NCBI GenBank assembly: GCA_019358975.1
Contig: JAHHIL010000003.1
Span: 62,001 to 126,000, forward strand
Direction: 5' to 3'
Length of the DNA: 64,000 nt
From: Trichocoleus desertorum ATA4-8-CV12
GTDB taxonomy: Bacteria; Cyanobacteriota; Cyanobacteriia; FACHB-46
Shown: positions 25,741-37,299 of the stretch, piece after piece
How the letters are laid out: each line of letters opens with the position of its first letter
Position numbering within the stretch: position 1 is the stretch's first letter
Made by a program: the position numbers and the translations under genes
The notes under the pieces: generated by a model
Databases searched by the model: none
Told to the model about the DNA's origin: nothing
The model's input: the letters and a program-made list of their open reading frames with translations, nothing else

Positions 25741-27087
25741 TTATGCTGGCGTTCTTACTATTGATGAAGCTGGTTTGTTCACTTTCACAACCATTGGTTG
25801 ATCAACTAAAGCATGGATACGCCTTCCTGTATCTGGAGGCAAGACTTGAAAGACTAATGCATTATCAATCCAATCAAAAGTCAAAGATTCATAACTTTCT
25901 GATCCAGCCACTGTTAAGCTGTACGAACCTGTTCTTAAGGGTAGATTGAATTTAAATTGAATTTCTAACAATTCCCCTGGCTCTAATCTGCTGATTGGAG
26001 TATTTTCCTCAAATGTATTGCTGCCAATCACCTCATTGCCATTCTTATCACACACATAAAAACCAACAATACAACTCCTAAGCGGAGCATAAACCCTTAA
26101 CCTTGTAAACAAGGTTACTTCCTCGTTGAACCCAAAAATGGGGCTTTCACCTGCATTTTCACCTAAATGATTTAGCAGCTTGATCTCTTCAATTAAAGCC
26201 TTGCAGTTTCCTCGCCGTGAAAGTTTGCCAGAGGATTGCTGCCCAGATAGAGCCTCATCATTAGTCTGTATTGGAGGCTCTTCCTGAACAGCTATGACCT
26301 TACTTGCTTCATGGTTGGTTTGAGACTCTCCACCTACCTGGGTTAGACCTAGCTCCAACTCGGTAACTAGTTTCAGGTATTCGATGATGATTGTGTTTGG
26401 CAGTCCTAAAGCCTGTATTCGCCCGTCGTGAATCATGACAGCTTGATTGCACAGGGTTTTGATGGCTCCTGAATCGTGTGAAACAAATAGCGTTGTTACG
26501 CCTGAGTCCATCAAGGTTCGCATCCGGCGCATACAACGATGCTGAAATACTACATCTCCTACAGCCAAAGCTTCATCAACGATCAAAATCTCTGGATTAA
26601 CATTGACTGCCACGGCAAATGCTAAACGGACAAACATACCGCTTGAATAGGTCCTAACAGGTTGGTCGATGAACTCACCAATATCTGCAAACCCAGCAAT
26701 CTCGTCAAACTTATCTTCGATTTCCCTTTGGCTTAACCCTAGTAGCCGCCCATTGAAAAATACATTCTGTCGTCCCGTAAACTCTGGGTTAAACCCACTA
26801 CCTAGTTCCAGCAGTGCCGAAATTCTTCCATTTACCCTGATTTCTCCAGTAGTGGGAGTTAAGGTTCCTGCAACTATTTGTAGTAGCGTACTCTTCCCAG
26901 AGCCATTCCTTCCAACGAAACCAACTGTTTGCCCTTTGGGAATTTCTAGGTTTATATCACGTAACGCCCAGAACTCATCTGCCCTACTTTTTCCGGGCAA
27001 CAATATTTCCTTAAGCCTCTCTACCGGGTGAGCATAGCGCCTAAAGCATTTCGAAACATTGTTTAACGCAATTGCAATCTCACTCAT
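25741..27087 (-). CDS. Polysaccharide ABC exporter ATPase (Wzt-like)
   Basis: The nucleotide-binding subunit of an exporter for lipid-linked glycan or O-antigen chains. Walker A is GRNGSGKST, the signature is TYSSGMFVRLAFA and Walker B is ILIVDEALAVGD, followed by the H-loop in LFVSHDSG. The C-terminal ~150 residues (after about 290) form a beta-sandwich like the carbohydrate-binding Wzt domain, which reads the chain end before export. ATG at 27087 is preferred over an upstream TTG at 27105. It lies between its permease and the fusion glycosyltransferase gene. Confidence 0.9.
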   Translation of the reverse strand: MSEIAIALNNVSKCFRRYAHPVERLKEILLPGKSRADEFWALRDINLEIPKGQTVGFVGRNGSGKSTLLQIVAGTLTPTTGEIRVNGRISALLELGSGFNPEFTGRQNVFFNGRLLGLSQREIEDKFDEIAGFADIGEFIDQPVRTYSSGMFVRLAFAVAVNVNPEILIVDEALAVGDVVFQHRCMRRMRTLMDSGVTTLFVSHDSGAIKTLCNQAVMIHDGRIQALGLPNTIIIEYLKLVTELELGLTQVGGESQTNHEASKVIAVQEEPPIQTNDEALSGQQSSGKLSRRGNCKALIEEIKLLNHLGENAGESPIFGFNEEVTLFTRLRVYAPLRSCIVGFYVCDKNGNEVIGSNTFEENTPISRLEPGELLEIQFKFNLPLRTGSYSLTVAGSESYESLTFDWIDNALVFQVLPPDTGRRIHALVDQPMVVKVNKPASSIVRTPA

Positions 27088-27108
27088 CTCACCACTACTA
27101 AGCAATAT

Positions 27109-27996
27109 CTAAAGGACATCAGCGAAAGCGGGACGTATACGCTTGTAAACCCACAAACCACCCAGAAATATTAATAGGGAAACCACTGAAGCGACTCCCA
27201 ACTCACCCCAGTGGGTTACTTCTCCAACTAAGATAAGATCCCGGTAAACTTCTGAGATCGCGGTTAAGGGGTTCAACCAGAAAACCCAAGCTCGCCATTG
27301 TTCTGGGATGATAGAGGCTGGATAAATAATGGGAGTTACATAGAACCAAAGGTTGAGAATAACTCCTAGGGTTTGAGGAATGTCTCGTAAAAAAACTGTC
27401 AATCCTGCAAATATGTACCCTAACCCCGCAGTTAGCAGCAATTGCGGCAGCCAAACCAGCGGCAAGAGCCATAACGTGGTGTGTATTGTTTGAGAGGTTA
27501 GGGCCACAAGCAGGATCAAGGCCATCAGACCAAAGGTACTCTCCAAAAAGAGCGATAGAACTGGAACAAGTGGCAGTAAAGTGAGGGGAAACACAACCTT
27601 CTTAACCAGATTGGGCTGTGCAATGACGGATGACGCGGCTTGGATAACTCCACTAGAAAAGGCTATCCAGGGCAACAATCCTGCAAACAACCACAAGCCA
27701 TACGTTAGATTGTTGTCGGGTAGCCCTTGAAGGCTAAGCTTGACCTTAAGAACAATCGAGAAAACGTAAGTGTAAATGAGTAACTGGGAAATTTGATTCA
27801 GTAAAGGCCATAAGTTGCCTAGGACAGAACCTTTGTACCGCGCTTCCATATCTCGCTGCACAAGTGCTTTGAGCAGATCTAGCTTGGCCCACCACCTAGG
27901 ATTGATTGGTAGCCAACGAGCCAGGTTATTAACTCGGCGGACTACTCCTCTCATTGGTCTCAGCAACTTGCACGTCCTCACCCACTGCTTACACAC
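27109..27996 (-). CDS. Polysaccharide ABC exporter permease (Wzm-like)
   Basis: A 295-residue inner-membrane subunit of the ABC-2 type with about six membrane helices. It has the family N-terminal signature (LLKALVQRDMEARYKGSVLGNLWPLLNQ, read in segments) and a late helix with FYVTPIIYPAS. It pairs with the downstream ATPase to move glycan across the plasma membrane. The start is GTG at 27996; an ATG 14 codons inside (27954) is an alternative. It is the first gene of the minus-strand cluster. Confidence 0.9.
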   Translation of the reverse strand: MCKQWVRTCKLLRPMRGVVRRVNNLARWLPINPRWWAKLDLLKALVQRDMEARYKGSVLGNLWPLLNQISQLLIYTYVFSIVLKVKLSLQGLPDNNLTYGLWLFAGLLPWIAFSSGVIQAASSVIAQPNLVKKVVFPLTLLPLVPVLSLFLESTFGLMALILLVALTSQTIHTTLWLLPLVWLPQLLLTAGLGYIFAGLTVFLRDIPQTLGVILNLWFYVTPIIYPASIIPEQWRAWVFWLNPLTAISEVYRDLILVGEVTHWGELGVASVVSLLIFLGGLWVYKRIRPAFADVL

Positions 27997-28364
27997 CGAA
28001 TCATGCTCACCGATCGCAGACTGTTATGCTGCTAATTACAGAGTCACCTATATGACATCTAGATTGATCCGTAATTTACTTTTTACTTATGAAGGTTGAT
28101 CAAACTTCAGAGTTCCTGTTGTTTCGTCTAAGACAAGCCAAGGCGGTTCGCTTTTGCTCCTCATAGCCTTACTGCATGGTGTCGCTAACATACCTCAAGT
28201 TAAGATTTTATTCAAATTGTGGCTGAAGTGTATCTAAATGTTGCGTCACAGAAGTAACTGAAGGATCACTAGAGCGGCGAAAAATGACTGCATCGCTTAG
28301 TAAAAATGGCGACTTGATAAAGTAAGAGTATCTCTAAGTCTGAGAAAAAGCTGAGAAATTGTTT
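27997..28364. other. Intergenic region upstream of the exporter cluster
   Basis: About 370 bases without a convincing gene. It should hold the promoter of the permease-first cluster on the minus strand. I see no clear hairpin, repeat or RNA gene. Confidence 0.4.
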
Positions 28365-28898
28365 TTATCCTAGGGCTCGTTGTAAAGATTGCTGAATGAC
28401 TTGGCGTTGTTCTTTATCGTAGCCCCAGCGATCCAGGAAGCTTTGATAGGAACCTTGACCAGAAGTGATACTATCTATCAAACTCTGACCTTTGGCTTGG
28501 ACTGCGGTTAGCTGCAGCAGTTGGATTAAGTGATGAGTTCGCGATCGCACTCTATCTGACTCTTGGGCCGTAGCTTCATCCTGCTGGCGGCGGTGGAATA
28601 CGGCCATTGCCGAGGCCATGGCTAGATTTTTGACTAGCAACTCAGCCACAAGGTCTGGAGCAGAGCGCAGAGCAGCCACAACTGCTGTATCCGGATGGTC
28701 TGCTAGTGTACCAGAATCCGTAAGATAGGTTACAAAAAAACCACGCGCTCCCGCTTCACTGCTAACTAAAGCAGCGATCGCCCGTTCTACTTCTGGCGCG
28801 GGCAGGGTACCCTGTTTCATATGAGCGAGCAGCGATTGAGTCAGGGCGATCGCTTGCTCAAAGGTCGTTCCTTCGGGGACTGTAAAGACAGATGTCAT
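28365..28898 (-). CDS. Hypothetical protein divergent from ruvB
   Basis: A 177-residue soluble, mostly helical protein beginning MTSVFTVPEGTTFEQAIALTQ. It contains EVERAIAALVSSEAGARGFFVTYLT and a region DLVAELLVKNLAMASAMAVFHRRQ. ATG at 28898 is chosen over an upstream start at 28934 because the longer frame would nearly touch the ruvB start. I do not recognise a domain or function. The divergent arrangement with ruvB across about 38 bases implies overlapping promoters. Confidence 0.7.
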   Translation of the reverse strand: MTSVFTVPEGTTFEQAIALTQSLLAHMKQGTLPAPEVERAIAALVSSEAGARGFFVTYLTDSGTLADHPDTAVVAALRSAPDLVAELLVKNLAMASAMAVFHRRQQDEATAQESDRVRSRTHHLIQLLQLTAVQAKGQSLIDSITSGQGSYQSFLDRWGYDKEQRQVIQQSLQRALG

Positions 28899-28936
28899 TG
28901 TTTTGAGCGAATCTCTGAGTATGATGATACTCAACT

Positions 28937-30070
28937 ATGGCAATTATCTCTTCTAAGCAACAGCCATCGGAACCGGATCGGCAAACGGGAGTTAAGCCCC
29001 GTTCCCGACAGGTTGCTGTTAGCGGTAGTCCTTTGCTTTCCACTGCCGCACAGGAGTCATTGGTCCAACCGGAAGCTTGCCCCGAAGAAGCGGGTAAGCA
29101 GGAAGAACGGTTACGGCCTCAATGCTTGTCTGAGTATGTGGGTCAAAAAGACCTCAAAGAAGTCTTGGCGATCGCGATTCAAGCCGCTAAAGCACGCGCC
29201 GAGACACTAGACCATCTCCTGCTCTATGGGCCACCTGGTTTGGGCAAAACCACGATGTCACTGATTTTGGCATCGGAAATGGGTGTGAGCTGCAAAATTA
29301 CCAGTGCTCCCGCTTTAGAGCGGCCTCGCGATATTGTCGGGCTGCTGATTAACTTGCAGCCTGGAGATATTCTATTTATAGATGAAATTCATCGGTTGCC
29401 GAGAGTGACAGAAGAAATTCTTTATCCAGCAATGGAAGATTTTCGGCTAGATGTCACAGTTGGCAAAGGTCAGAGTGCTCGCACTCGAAGTATTCCACTA
29501 CCATCTTTTACTTTAGTTGGAGCTACCACACGAGTCGGTGCTTTAACTTCCCCCTTGCGCGATCGCTTTGGCCTGATTCAACGACTGCGCTTCTATGAAC
29601 TTGATGAGTTGACCGAGATTGTGCGGCGGACTGGCTTAATTCTCCACACAGAGATTACTGAGGAGGGTGCGGCGGAAATTGCTCGTCGTTCTCGCGGTAC
29701 GCCCCGGATTGCCAATCGCCTGCTGAAGCGGGTGCGAGACTATGTTGAAGTCAAAGGTGTAGGAACAATTACTCCAGCGATCGCGGCGGAAGCACTAGAA
29801 CTCTATAACGTTGATCCCTGTGGTCTCGATTGGACCGATCGCCGCTTACTCAGTGTCATGATTGAACACTTCAATGGTGGCCCTGTGGGGTTAGATACCA
29901 TGGCCGCTGCGACTGGGGAAGACTCGCAAACTATTGAAGAAGTCTACGAGCCTTATTTGTTGCAGATCGGCTACCTCAATCGCACCTCTCGCGGGCGCAT
30001 TGCTACGACTGCTGCCTGGAAGCATCTAGGCTATACTCCTCCAGAGAGCCAACTTCCCCTACTATCCTAA
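28937..30070 (+). CDS. ruvB: Holliday junction branch migration ATPase RuvB
   Basis: The motor of the RuvAB complex that drives branch migration of Holliday junctions in recombination repair. Walker A is [10 protein letters not shown], Walker B FIDEIHRL, sensor 1 LVGATTRVG and the arginine-finger region SPLRDRFG. The C-terminal winged helix has [23 protein letters not shown]. The 377-residue length includes an N-terminal extension of ~40 residues common in cyanobacteria. ATG at 28937. ruvA and ruvC are not in the window. Confidence 0.96.
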   Translation: MAIISSKQQPSEPDRQTGVKPRSRQVAVSGSPLLSTAAQESLVQPEACPEEAGKQEERLRPQCLSEYVGQKDLKEVLAIAIQAAKARAETLDHLLLYGPPGLGKTTMSLILASEMGVSCKITSAPALERPRDIVGLLINLQPGDILFIDEIHRLPRVTEEILYPAMEDFRLDVTVGKGQSARTRSIPLPSFTLVGATTRVGALTSPLRDRFGLIQRLRFYELDELTEIVRRTGLILHTEITEEGAAEIARRSRGTPRIANRLLKRVRDYVEVKGVGTITPAIAAEALELYNVDPCGLDWTDRRLLSVMIEHFNGGPVGLDTMAAATGEDSQTIEEVYEPYLLQIGYLNRTSRGRIATTAAWKHLGYTPPESQLPLLS

Positions 30071-30096
30071 GTTTTTATATTTTCCAAGGAGAAAGC

Positions 30097-30879
30097 ATGT
30101 TGAACTTTGTCAAGAGAGCTAAGAACTTAGTTCCTAGTTCATCTCCAGTACCTCCTAGCCAAAATTTAGTCAGTAATTTATTGCCTGAAGCAGAAGTCAA
30201 GAGTTTTTCAAAAATCAATCGAGAACTGATCGCCAATAATTATTTGGCTGGAACAGGCATTGAAATTGGGGCCCTACATCAGCCACTACCTGTGTCGAGT
30301 GCGGCTCAAGTCAAATATGTAGACAGAATGTCTGTTGCAGATTTGCGAACTCATTACCCAGAGCTGAATTCACTACCACTAGTTGAGGTAGACATTATCG
30401 ACAATGGGGAGGCTCTCACTACCATTGCAGAATCCACTCAAGATTTTGTCATTGCCAATCACTTTATTGAACATTGTCAGAATCCGATCGCATCCTTGAG
30501 TAGCATGTTGCGGGTGCTGAAAGTTGGTGGAGTTCTATACCTTGCTATTCCAGACAAGCGTTATACGTTCGATCGCGATCGCTCAGTGACTCCAGTTGAA
30601 CACATTTTGAGAGATTACGAAGAAGGGCCAGAATGGTCTAGGAGACAGCACTTTGAGGAGTGGATTCGTATTGTTAACAAGATAGAAGACGATGTAGAAG
30701 CCCACGTCAATCACTTGATGACAATCGACTATAGCATTCATTACCATGTCTGGACTCAAACAGAATTTTTAGAACTACTCTTAGCTGTCAAAAAGACGTT
30801 GAGTGTTGAGTTTGAAATAGAACTGTTTTGCAAGAATGTTGATGAAATGATTGTAATTATGCGCAAGGGTGCAGCATAA
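30097..30879 (+). CDS. Class I SAM-dependent methyltransferase
   Basis: A 260-residue protein with GIEIGALHQPLPV as the SAM motif region, VDIIDNG as the acidic strand, FVIANHFIEHCQNP after motif II, and LRVLKVGGVLYLAIPDKRYTFDRDRS. This matches methyltransferases found in glycan gene clusters. The acceptor is unknown. ATG at 30097 has AAGGAGA seven bases upstream. It follows ruvB by 26 bases, but functional linkage is unlikely. Confidence 0.82.
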   Translation: MLNFVKRAKNLVPSSSPVPPSQNLVSNLLPEAEVKSFSKINRELIANNYLAGTGIEIGALHQPLPVSSAAQVKYVDRMSVADLRTHYPELNSLPLVEVDIIDNGEALTTIAESTQDFVIANHFIEHCQNPIASLSSMLRVLKVGGVLYLAIPDKRYTFDRDRSVTPVEHILRDYEEGPEWSRRQHFEEWIRIVNKIEDDVEAHVNHLMTIDYSIHYHVWTQTEFLELLLAVKKTLSVEFEIELFCKNVDEMIVIMRKGAA

Positions 30880-30977
30880 ACAAAAAATTTGATGAACTGG
30901 GTGGGTTGTCAGAGTGCCCCTCTGGCGACCCTCTTAAAGTTGATAGAGTGACTAAAAAATCTACCCCAACTACCGCA

Positions 30978-31820
30978 ATGCGATTACTATTGGCTTTGTT
31001 GTGCGGGCTGTGGATTAGCATCGCAACTTGGTTGGGTGGCTTAAATTTGCCTGTGGCTCAAGCGACCCTATTACCTGCATCTAGCACATCTCTAGACATG
31101 GCAACAGAGGATGTGCAAGCAGAAGTGAATGATTTGTTTCAGCAGGCGTTCGCTGCCACCAATACGGGTGACTTTGCTACGGCTGAAGCTTATTGGACGC
31201 AAATTCTTAATCGCTTTCCGGACAACGCGGCGGTGTGGAGCAATCGCGGTAATGCCAGAGTGAGCCAGAACAAGCTAGAAGAGGCGATCGCGGACTACAA
31301 CAAATCAATGGAGTTAGCTCCAGATGCTCCAGACCCTTATTTGAATCGGGGCACGGCGTTAGAAGGGCTAGGACGGTGGGAAGCAGCGATCGCGGACTAC
31401 AACCATGTTTTAGAACTAGACCCAAATGATCCAGCGGCTTTTAATAACCGAGGCAATGCCGAAGCGGGTCTAGGACAGTGGGATCAGGCGATCGCAGACT
31501 ACCGCCATGCCGCCGACTTAGCCCCTGATTACGCCTTTGCACGGGCCAACTATGCCTTAGCGCTTTATCAAGCAGGCCAAACTGAGGAAGCAATCCGCAC
31601 GATGCGAAACCTGGTACGGAAGTATCCTAAGTTTGCAGACATGCGAGCGGCCCTGACTGCGGCCTTATGGGTACAGGGCAAGCGTGGTGAAGCTGAGAGT
31701 CAGTGGGTTTCAGCAGTGGGCTTAGATTCTCGTTATAAAGATGCTCAATGGGCTTTAAAGGTGCGGCGTTGGCCTCCAGCAATGGTGACGGCATTAGAGA
31801 AATTCTTATCTCTGAACTAA
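30978..31820 (+). CDS. Exported TPR repeat protein
   Basis: A 280-residue protein with an N-terminal signal peptide (MRLLLALLCGLW..., ending PVAQA) and about five tetratricopeptide repeats from residue ~50 (for example NRGNARVSQNKLEEAIADYN and NRGTALEGLGRWEAAIADYN). TPRs are scaffolds for protein binding. Related cyanobacterial and chloroplast TPR proteins aid photosystem assembly, but nothing here fixes that role. ATG at 30978 is preferred over upstream TTG/GTG codons because it opens a standard signal peptide. Confidence 0.8.
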   Translation: MRLLLALLCGLWISIATWLGGLNLPVAQATLLPASSTSLDMATEDVQAEVNDLFQQAFAATNTGDFATAEAYWTQILNRFPDNAAVWSNRGNARVSQNKLEEAIADYNKSMELAPDAPDPYLNRGTALEGLGRWEAAIADYNHVLELDPNDPAAFNNRGNAEAGLGQWDQAIADYRHAADLAPDYAFARANYALALYQAGQTEEAIRTMRNLVRKYPKFADMRAALTAALWVQGKRGEAESQWVSAVGLDSRYKDAQWALKVRRWPPAMVTALEKFLSLN

Positions 31821-31845
31821 AAGCTTTTTTCGTCAAGGCATCCTG

Positions 31846-32658
31846 TTACTGTAAGCCAATCAAGCGGTGGATGGTCTCAGGCGTGAGTTGCTCGACTTGC
31901 TCAAAAACTGCGATCGCCCCTGCTTGCTTAAGAGTCGTAGCGTAAGCCTCTCGACGCTCCGGGGTGGTCTGGACATGAGGGGGTAAAATGCCAACTGCCA
32001 GCCAAGAACGATCAGGTTGGATGGCATGGGCTTTAGCGATCGTCTGCATATCTGCAACAGTGTCTCCTACATAGAGAACTGGTGCTGCTTCATCAGTGCG
32101 ACCCAAGCCTCGGTTTTCCAATTGCTGTACGGCTTGCAATAAACCTGTCGGGTCAGGTTTGCCAGGAGCGTCTTCCATCGCAACCAGTAGCGGCGACTGC
32201 AACCCAATTCGCTGCTGCAACACATAAGTCGCTGAAATTCTGGTGGCCCCACTGAAAAAGCCCCAGCCGATATTGGCCTGAGTTAACTGCTCGATGTAAG
32301 CCGCGCTCATCAACAAAGGCTCTTGACAGATGTATCCAGTTAAATGGTTGGGGTCTCGCCCACGATAACGACTTTGAAAAAACACCACAATCTCTTCGTA
32401 GGTGCAATCCAGCTGGTGTTGTCCTTGAGTTTGAAAGTAGCGACGAATTAGCTCTTGAGAAGCCTCCCAATCGTTGTTCCAGATGCCTTCTGACTTGAGC
32501 TTGTCCATTTCTTCTGAAGTTGGACGATAAGCGCCATTGGTAAAATGCTCGACGGTATCGGCTAAGGCTCGGCGGTAAGAGCCACTTACGTCCCGCACAA
32601 CCCCATCAATGTCGAATACTGCGATCGCTGTAAATGCTGGTTTTGCTGCTTGAGTCAA
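31846..32658 (-). CDS. HAD-superfamily hydrolase (subfamily IA-like)
   Basis: A 270-residue haloacid dehalogenase-type phosphatase with motif I FDIDGVVRD (D16, D18), a later GKPDP motif III region and VLYVGDTVADMQT as motif IV. The cap domain follows motif I. The substrate is unknown. It matches a small HAD group found mainly in cyanobacteria (from memory). The start appears to be TTG at 32658, with GAGGTG seven bases before it; the first downstream ATG lies beyond the catalytic aspartates. Confidence 0.82.
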   Translation of the reverse strand: MTQAAKPAFTAIAVFDIDGVVRDVSGSYRRALADTVEHFTNGAYRPTSEEMDKLKSEGIWNNDWEASQELIRRYFQTQGQHQLDCTYEEIVVFFQSRYRGRDPNHLTGYICQEPLLMSAAYIEQLTQANIGWGFFSGATRISATYVLQQRIGLQSPLLVAMEDAPGKPDPTGLLQAVQQLENRGLGRTDEAAPVLYVGDTVADMQTIAKAHAIQPDRSWLAVGILPPHVQTTPERREAYATTLKQAGAIAVFEQVEQLTPETIHRLIGLQ

Positions 32659-32779
32659 TGATTTGCACCTCTTGTGGTCAAGTCCTGCTAGATATCTTGT
32701 CAGATACCTGGGACAGTGCGGTAAGATAATCGTTTGTGGAGTTACGCAAACAGCTTAAGGCTGCTCGCTGGAGGTTTGA

Positions 32780-33079
32780 TTGTCGAAGTTTATTCTAAAG
32801 ATTCTCTGGTTAGAAGAGAACGTTGCTCTCGCTGTAGATCAGGTTGTTGGTAAAGGTACCAGCCCGCTGACTTCTTACTTTTTCTGGCCTCGTAACGATG
32901 CTTGGGAACAACTCAAGAACGAACTGGAAGCCAAGCACTGGATTGCTGAAACCGATCGCGTCGAGCTACTCAACAAAGCGACAGAGGTGATCAACTACTG
33001 GCAAGAGGAAGGCAGACGTCGCCCTATGTCAGAAGCTCAATCTAAGTTTCCTGAAGTCACCTTTACAGGTAGCGCCTGA
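32780..33079 (+). CDS. Plastid-type 30S ribosomal protein PSRP-3 (Ycf65)
   Basis: A 99-residue ribosomal protein shared by cyanobacteria and chloroplasts. Diagnostic blocks are [37 protein letters not shown] and [11 protein letters not shown]. It binds the small ribosomal subunit. The start is TTG at 32780: GGAGG lies eight bases upstream and no in-frame ATG precedes the conserved region. A strong terminator follows at 33102-33155. Confidence 0.9.
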   Translation: MSKFILKILWLEENVALAVDQVVGKGTSPLTSYFFWPRNDAWEQLKNELEAKHWIAETDRVELLNKATEVINYWQEEGRRRPMSEAQSKFPEVTFTGSA

Positions 33080-33101
33080 TTTTTATCCGCTCCTGACTCT
33101 T

Positions 33102-33155
33102 TGGCGCAGATCAAATCCGTCCATTACCAACATGGATGGAAAGCGCCTTTTTTTT
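33102..33155 (+). terminator. Rho-independent terminator after PSRP-3
   Basis: GGCGC and GCGCC close a stem that contains a second inner pairing (TCCAT/ATGGA), followed directly by eight Ts. It lies 23 bases after the PSRP-3 stop and faces the convergent TPR gene. Confidence 0.85.
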
Positions 33156-33184
33156 ATGGAAATTTTTGGGGCCAGTTGGGGAGG

Positions 33185-35014
33185 TTAGTTGGGTGAAATA
33201 GAGCGGGCAATCTCCACGGCTTGATTGAGTAACCCAATTGATTCTTTTGGTTGCCCTGATTTGGCGTACTGCCGAGCGATCGCGCTAAGGGCCTCGGCTT
33301 TGTGCACCTTACCAGATTCATCCATACTAATTTGAGTAGTGGTGCTGAGTGCCTGAGTAAATTGTTTTGACTCAGCATATTCACGAGCAATCATCAGCAA
33401 TAGGCGATCGCGATAAACAAGGCTAGAAGCACTCGCCTGTTCAAGTTCCTGCGTAATTGACTCTGTTGCTTGGGCTTTCCAGTTGAGACGCTGAGTCGCT
33501 TGTCTTGCCCATTCTAAATTGCCTGCCTCGATCGCTTTTGCCAGAATGTCGTAAATGACTCTAGCTTTGTTTTGAAACTCAAGCCCTTTGATCGCTTGAG
33601 CCGTCTGAAGTGCTTTATCATGTTGCCCGATCGACGCATATTGCTGAACAATTCTGAGCAGTGCGTCGTCTCGATGCCCCCTACCAAGGCTGTATGCAAG
33701 CTGAAGTGCTGATTCAAATTTTCCTGTTTTCGCGTAGAAGGCTACGACAGGTGGCATCAAACTGTCGTAAGCAAACTTAGGTCCAACAGCAATGTCAGCA
33801 AAATCAGGAGCTGCCAATTTAATTTCACCATCTCGCACCATCTGAGCCACTTCGAGCGCTCGATCGACTCGTTGTATGTTTAGATAGCCGTCGATAATTG
33901 CAACAAGTGCAGGACTTGCTTCAGAGCGATCGTCAAGTTTGGAGTTGAGACCGAACTTCAGGCTTAATAGAGCTTCGTCAAGAAGTTTAGTCGCCTCTAT
34001 ATCTTTCTTGAGCGATCCATAAATGTTTGCGACCATAGCTAGTTCATCAGCACGCTGAATTGGCGCTGAAATTTTTCGTACAGGCCCAGATATCCTCTCG
34101 AAAGCCTGAAAGATCTGTTCGATAATTTCTGTGTCTTGTTCAGTAAGTTTTTCTTCTTTACAGAGTTTGAGAAGTGGTCTCAACTCGCTTGGACTTAGAG
34201 TGCTTGTAAGTGCCCACCTTGCATCCGGACGAAGTAACTCTGATTCGAGAAAACAGTGAAAGAGAGTACTTTTAGCTTTCTCTTCTGGAGATTGGTTGCT
34301 CAAAGAGTCATCTTTGATTGGATCAATCTTTGAAGCCAAGTTTTGAAACTTAGTTGTCTGTTCAGTTTCTCCCTGCTCCTTATAGTAGTCAGCTAAACCA
34401 AGCCATATTGTTCTAGCTTTGTTAAATTCTTTGGTTCTGAAATAGAAATCAGCTAATTTAAGCTGGAGTGCAATATTTAATTTGATCAATTTGGGATCAT
34501 CAATGGCCTTGCTATATTCCAGATCACTCTGAATAGGTTCAATATATTGATCACCAAAACCAGTTGCAATTTGAAAGGCTGTATCATATTGGCCTACCCT
34601 AGCATGATTGAGAAATGCTACTGCAATCCAAGTTGTAGGGTAACTCCTACTAGAACCAGAGGGCTCTGGCCCGCAATATTTAGTTGCCTTCAGAATGCTT
34701 CGAGCCTGGGAAAATATCTCTGAGCTTTTAATCTTTTGTCCGACAAATGCATACTGACCTGCAACACCAGCCAAAAGTCTAAGTTTGGGGCAAGGCTCTA
34801 TTAGTGATTGATTAAGAGATAAAGAATCTTCTAGTAGAGCGATCGCCTGATTCTTTTGCCCGATAGTGGCATAATCCCCAGCCAGAGAAGTCAACAGCTC
34901 AGCTTCGGCAAGAGCCAACTCAGCCTTTTCTTGGGAAAGTACGATTGAAATTGGATGAACTAAATTCAGTAATGGAGCCAATATCAGCGAGGATAAAATC
35001 AGCCGAAGTTTCAT
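33185..35014 (-). CDS. Exported TPR-like repeat protein, unknown function
   Basis: A 609-residue protein with a signal peptide (MKLRLILSSLILAPLL...) and many helical repeats of TPR type (ALLEDSLSLNQSL, YASIGQHDKALQTAQAI, YAKSGQPKESIGLLNQAVEIA). It is probably periplasmic or lumenal. There is no catalytic motif. ATG at 35014. It is convergent with PSRP-3 and stands downstream of the ATP synthase pair, with about 260 non-coding bases between. Confidence 0.75.
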   Translation of the reverse strand: MKLRLILSSLILAPLLNLVHPISIVLSQEKAELALAEAELLTSLAGDYATIGQKNQAIALLEDSLSLNQSLIEPCPKLRLLAGVAGQYAFVGQKIKSSEIFSQARSILKATKYCGPEPSGSSRSYPTTWIAVAFLNHARVGQYDTAFQIATGFGDQYIEPIQSDLEYSKAIDDPKLIKLNIALQLKLADFYFRTKEFNKARTIWLGLADYYKEQGETEQTTKFQNLASKIDPIKDDSLSNQSPEEKAKSTLFHCFLESELLRPDARWALTSTLSPSELRPLLKLCKEEKLTEQDTEIIEQIFQAFERISGPVRKISAPIQRADELAMVANIYGSLKKDIEATKLLDEALLSLKFGLNSKLDDRSEASPALVAIIDGYLNIQRVDRALEVAQMVRDGEIKLAAPDFADIAVGPKFAYDSLMPPVVAFYAKTGKFESALQLAYSLGRGHRDDALLRIVQQYASIGQHDKALQTAQAIKGLEFQNKARVIYDILAKAIEAGNLEWARQATQRLNWKAQATESITQELEQASASSLVYRDRLLLMIAREYAESKQFTQALSTTTQISMDESGKVHKAEALSAIARQYAKSGQPKESIGLLNQAVEIARSISPN

Positions 35015-35213
35015 CTCTAATGCCCCTACTGAATCTCAATTAATTTATTAAACCTTTCTAGCTTCAAGCTGTTAGGTATGAAGTGCCTCAACAAAAACTT
35101 GAAAACAAGTACAAAAAGTCTGGTTCGGCAACAGTCTAGCAGCACAAGATAGAAGGAATTTTGTGATTTTACGTGCCTTTAGTGAAGCCCTGATAAAGAT
35201 TAGTAAGTTGTCT

Positions 35214-35250
35214 ATAAAAAACTCCCTCTAGCCAGTGACCAAAGGGAGTT
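35214..35250 (-). terminator. Rho-independent terminator of the ATP synthase beta-epsilon operon
   Basis: On the minus strand AACTCCCT and AGGGAGTT pair around a 15-base loop and are followed by TTTTTA. It lies 26 bases beyond the epsilon-subunit stop, the expected end of the atpD-atpC transcript. Confidence 0.85.
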
Positions 35251-35275
35251 AAGACTGAAAGTAATTAAGGCTCGA

Positions 35276-35689
35276 TTAAAGCTGCACAACACCACCTGCG
35301 GCTTGCAGACGGGCACGTGCCCGCTTGAGAGCTTGGGTGGCTTGAATTTGTTCTTGACGGGTACCGTTTTGTACTTGGTTGATGCGAGCTTGTGCTTCAG
35401 AGTAAGCAGTACGAGCTTTTTCCAAGTCGATCGCTTCACCGCGTTCGGCACCATTCACCAAAATGGTGACTTCGTCAGCTTCAACTTCTGCAAAACCGCC
35501 CATCAGTGCGATCGCGACCCAATCCTTACCAGGACGGACGCGCATAACGCCAGTTTCCAAGGCGGTGAGTAGGGGAGCATGGCCGCTCAGGATGCCCAAT
35601 TGCCCAGTCGTGCTAGGCAAGACAACTTCCTCAGCCGTAGAATCCCAAACAGTTTTGTCTGGGGCAATTACACGTACAGTTAATGTCAT
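35276..35689 (-). CDS. atpC: ATP synthase epsilon subunit
   Basis: The 137-residue central-stalk subunit of F1, which regulates and couples ATP synthesis on the thylakoid membrane (called atpE in many cyanobacteria). It has the N-terminal beta barrel ([35 protein letters not shown]) and a C-terminal helical hairpin. ATG at 35689, seven bases after the beta-subunit gene, so the two are cotranscribed. A terminator follows. Confidence 0.96.
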   Translation of the reverse strand: MTLTVRVIAPDKTVWDSTAEEVVLPSTTGQLGILSGHAPLLTALETGVMRVRPGKDWVAIALMGGFAEVEADEVTILVNGAERGEAIDLEKARTAYSEAQARINQVQNGTRQEQIQATQALKRARARLQAAGGVVQL

Positions 35690-35696
35690 ATCGTTG

Positions 35697-37190
<1,494 letters not shown>

Positions 37191-37299
37191 TTAAGGACAG
37201 TCTTAAAAGTCGCCATCCTCCAGCTTATCACTGAAGGGGAATCGTAAATCTTTTTGAAGTTGGCCTCAATTTCACACTTCACCCATCTCTAAATGGTTC

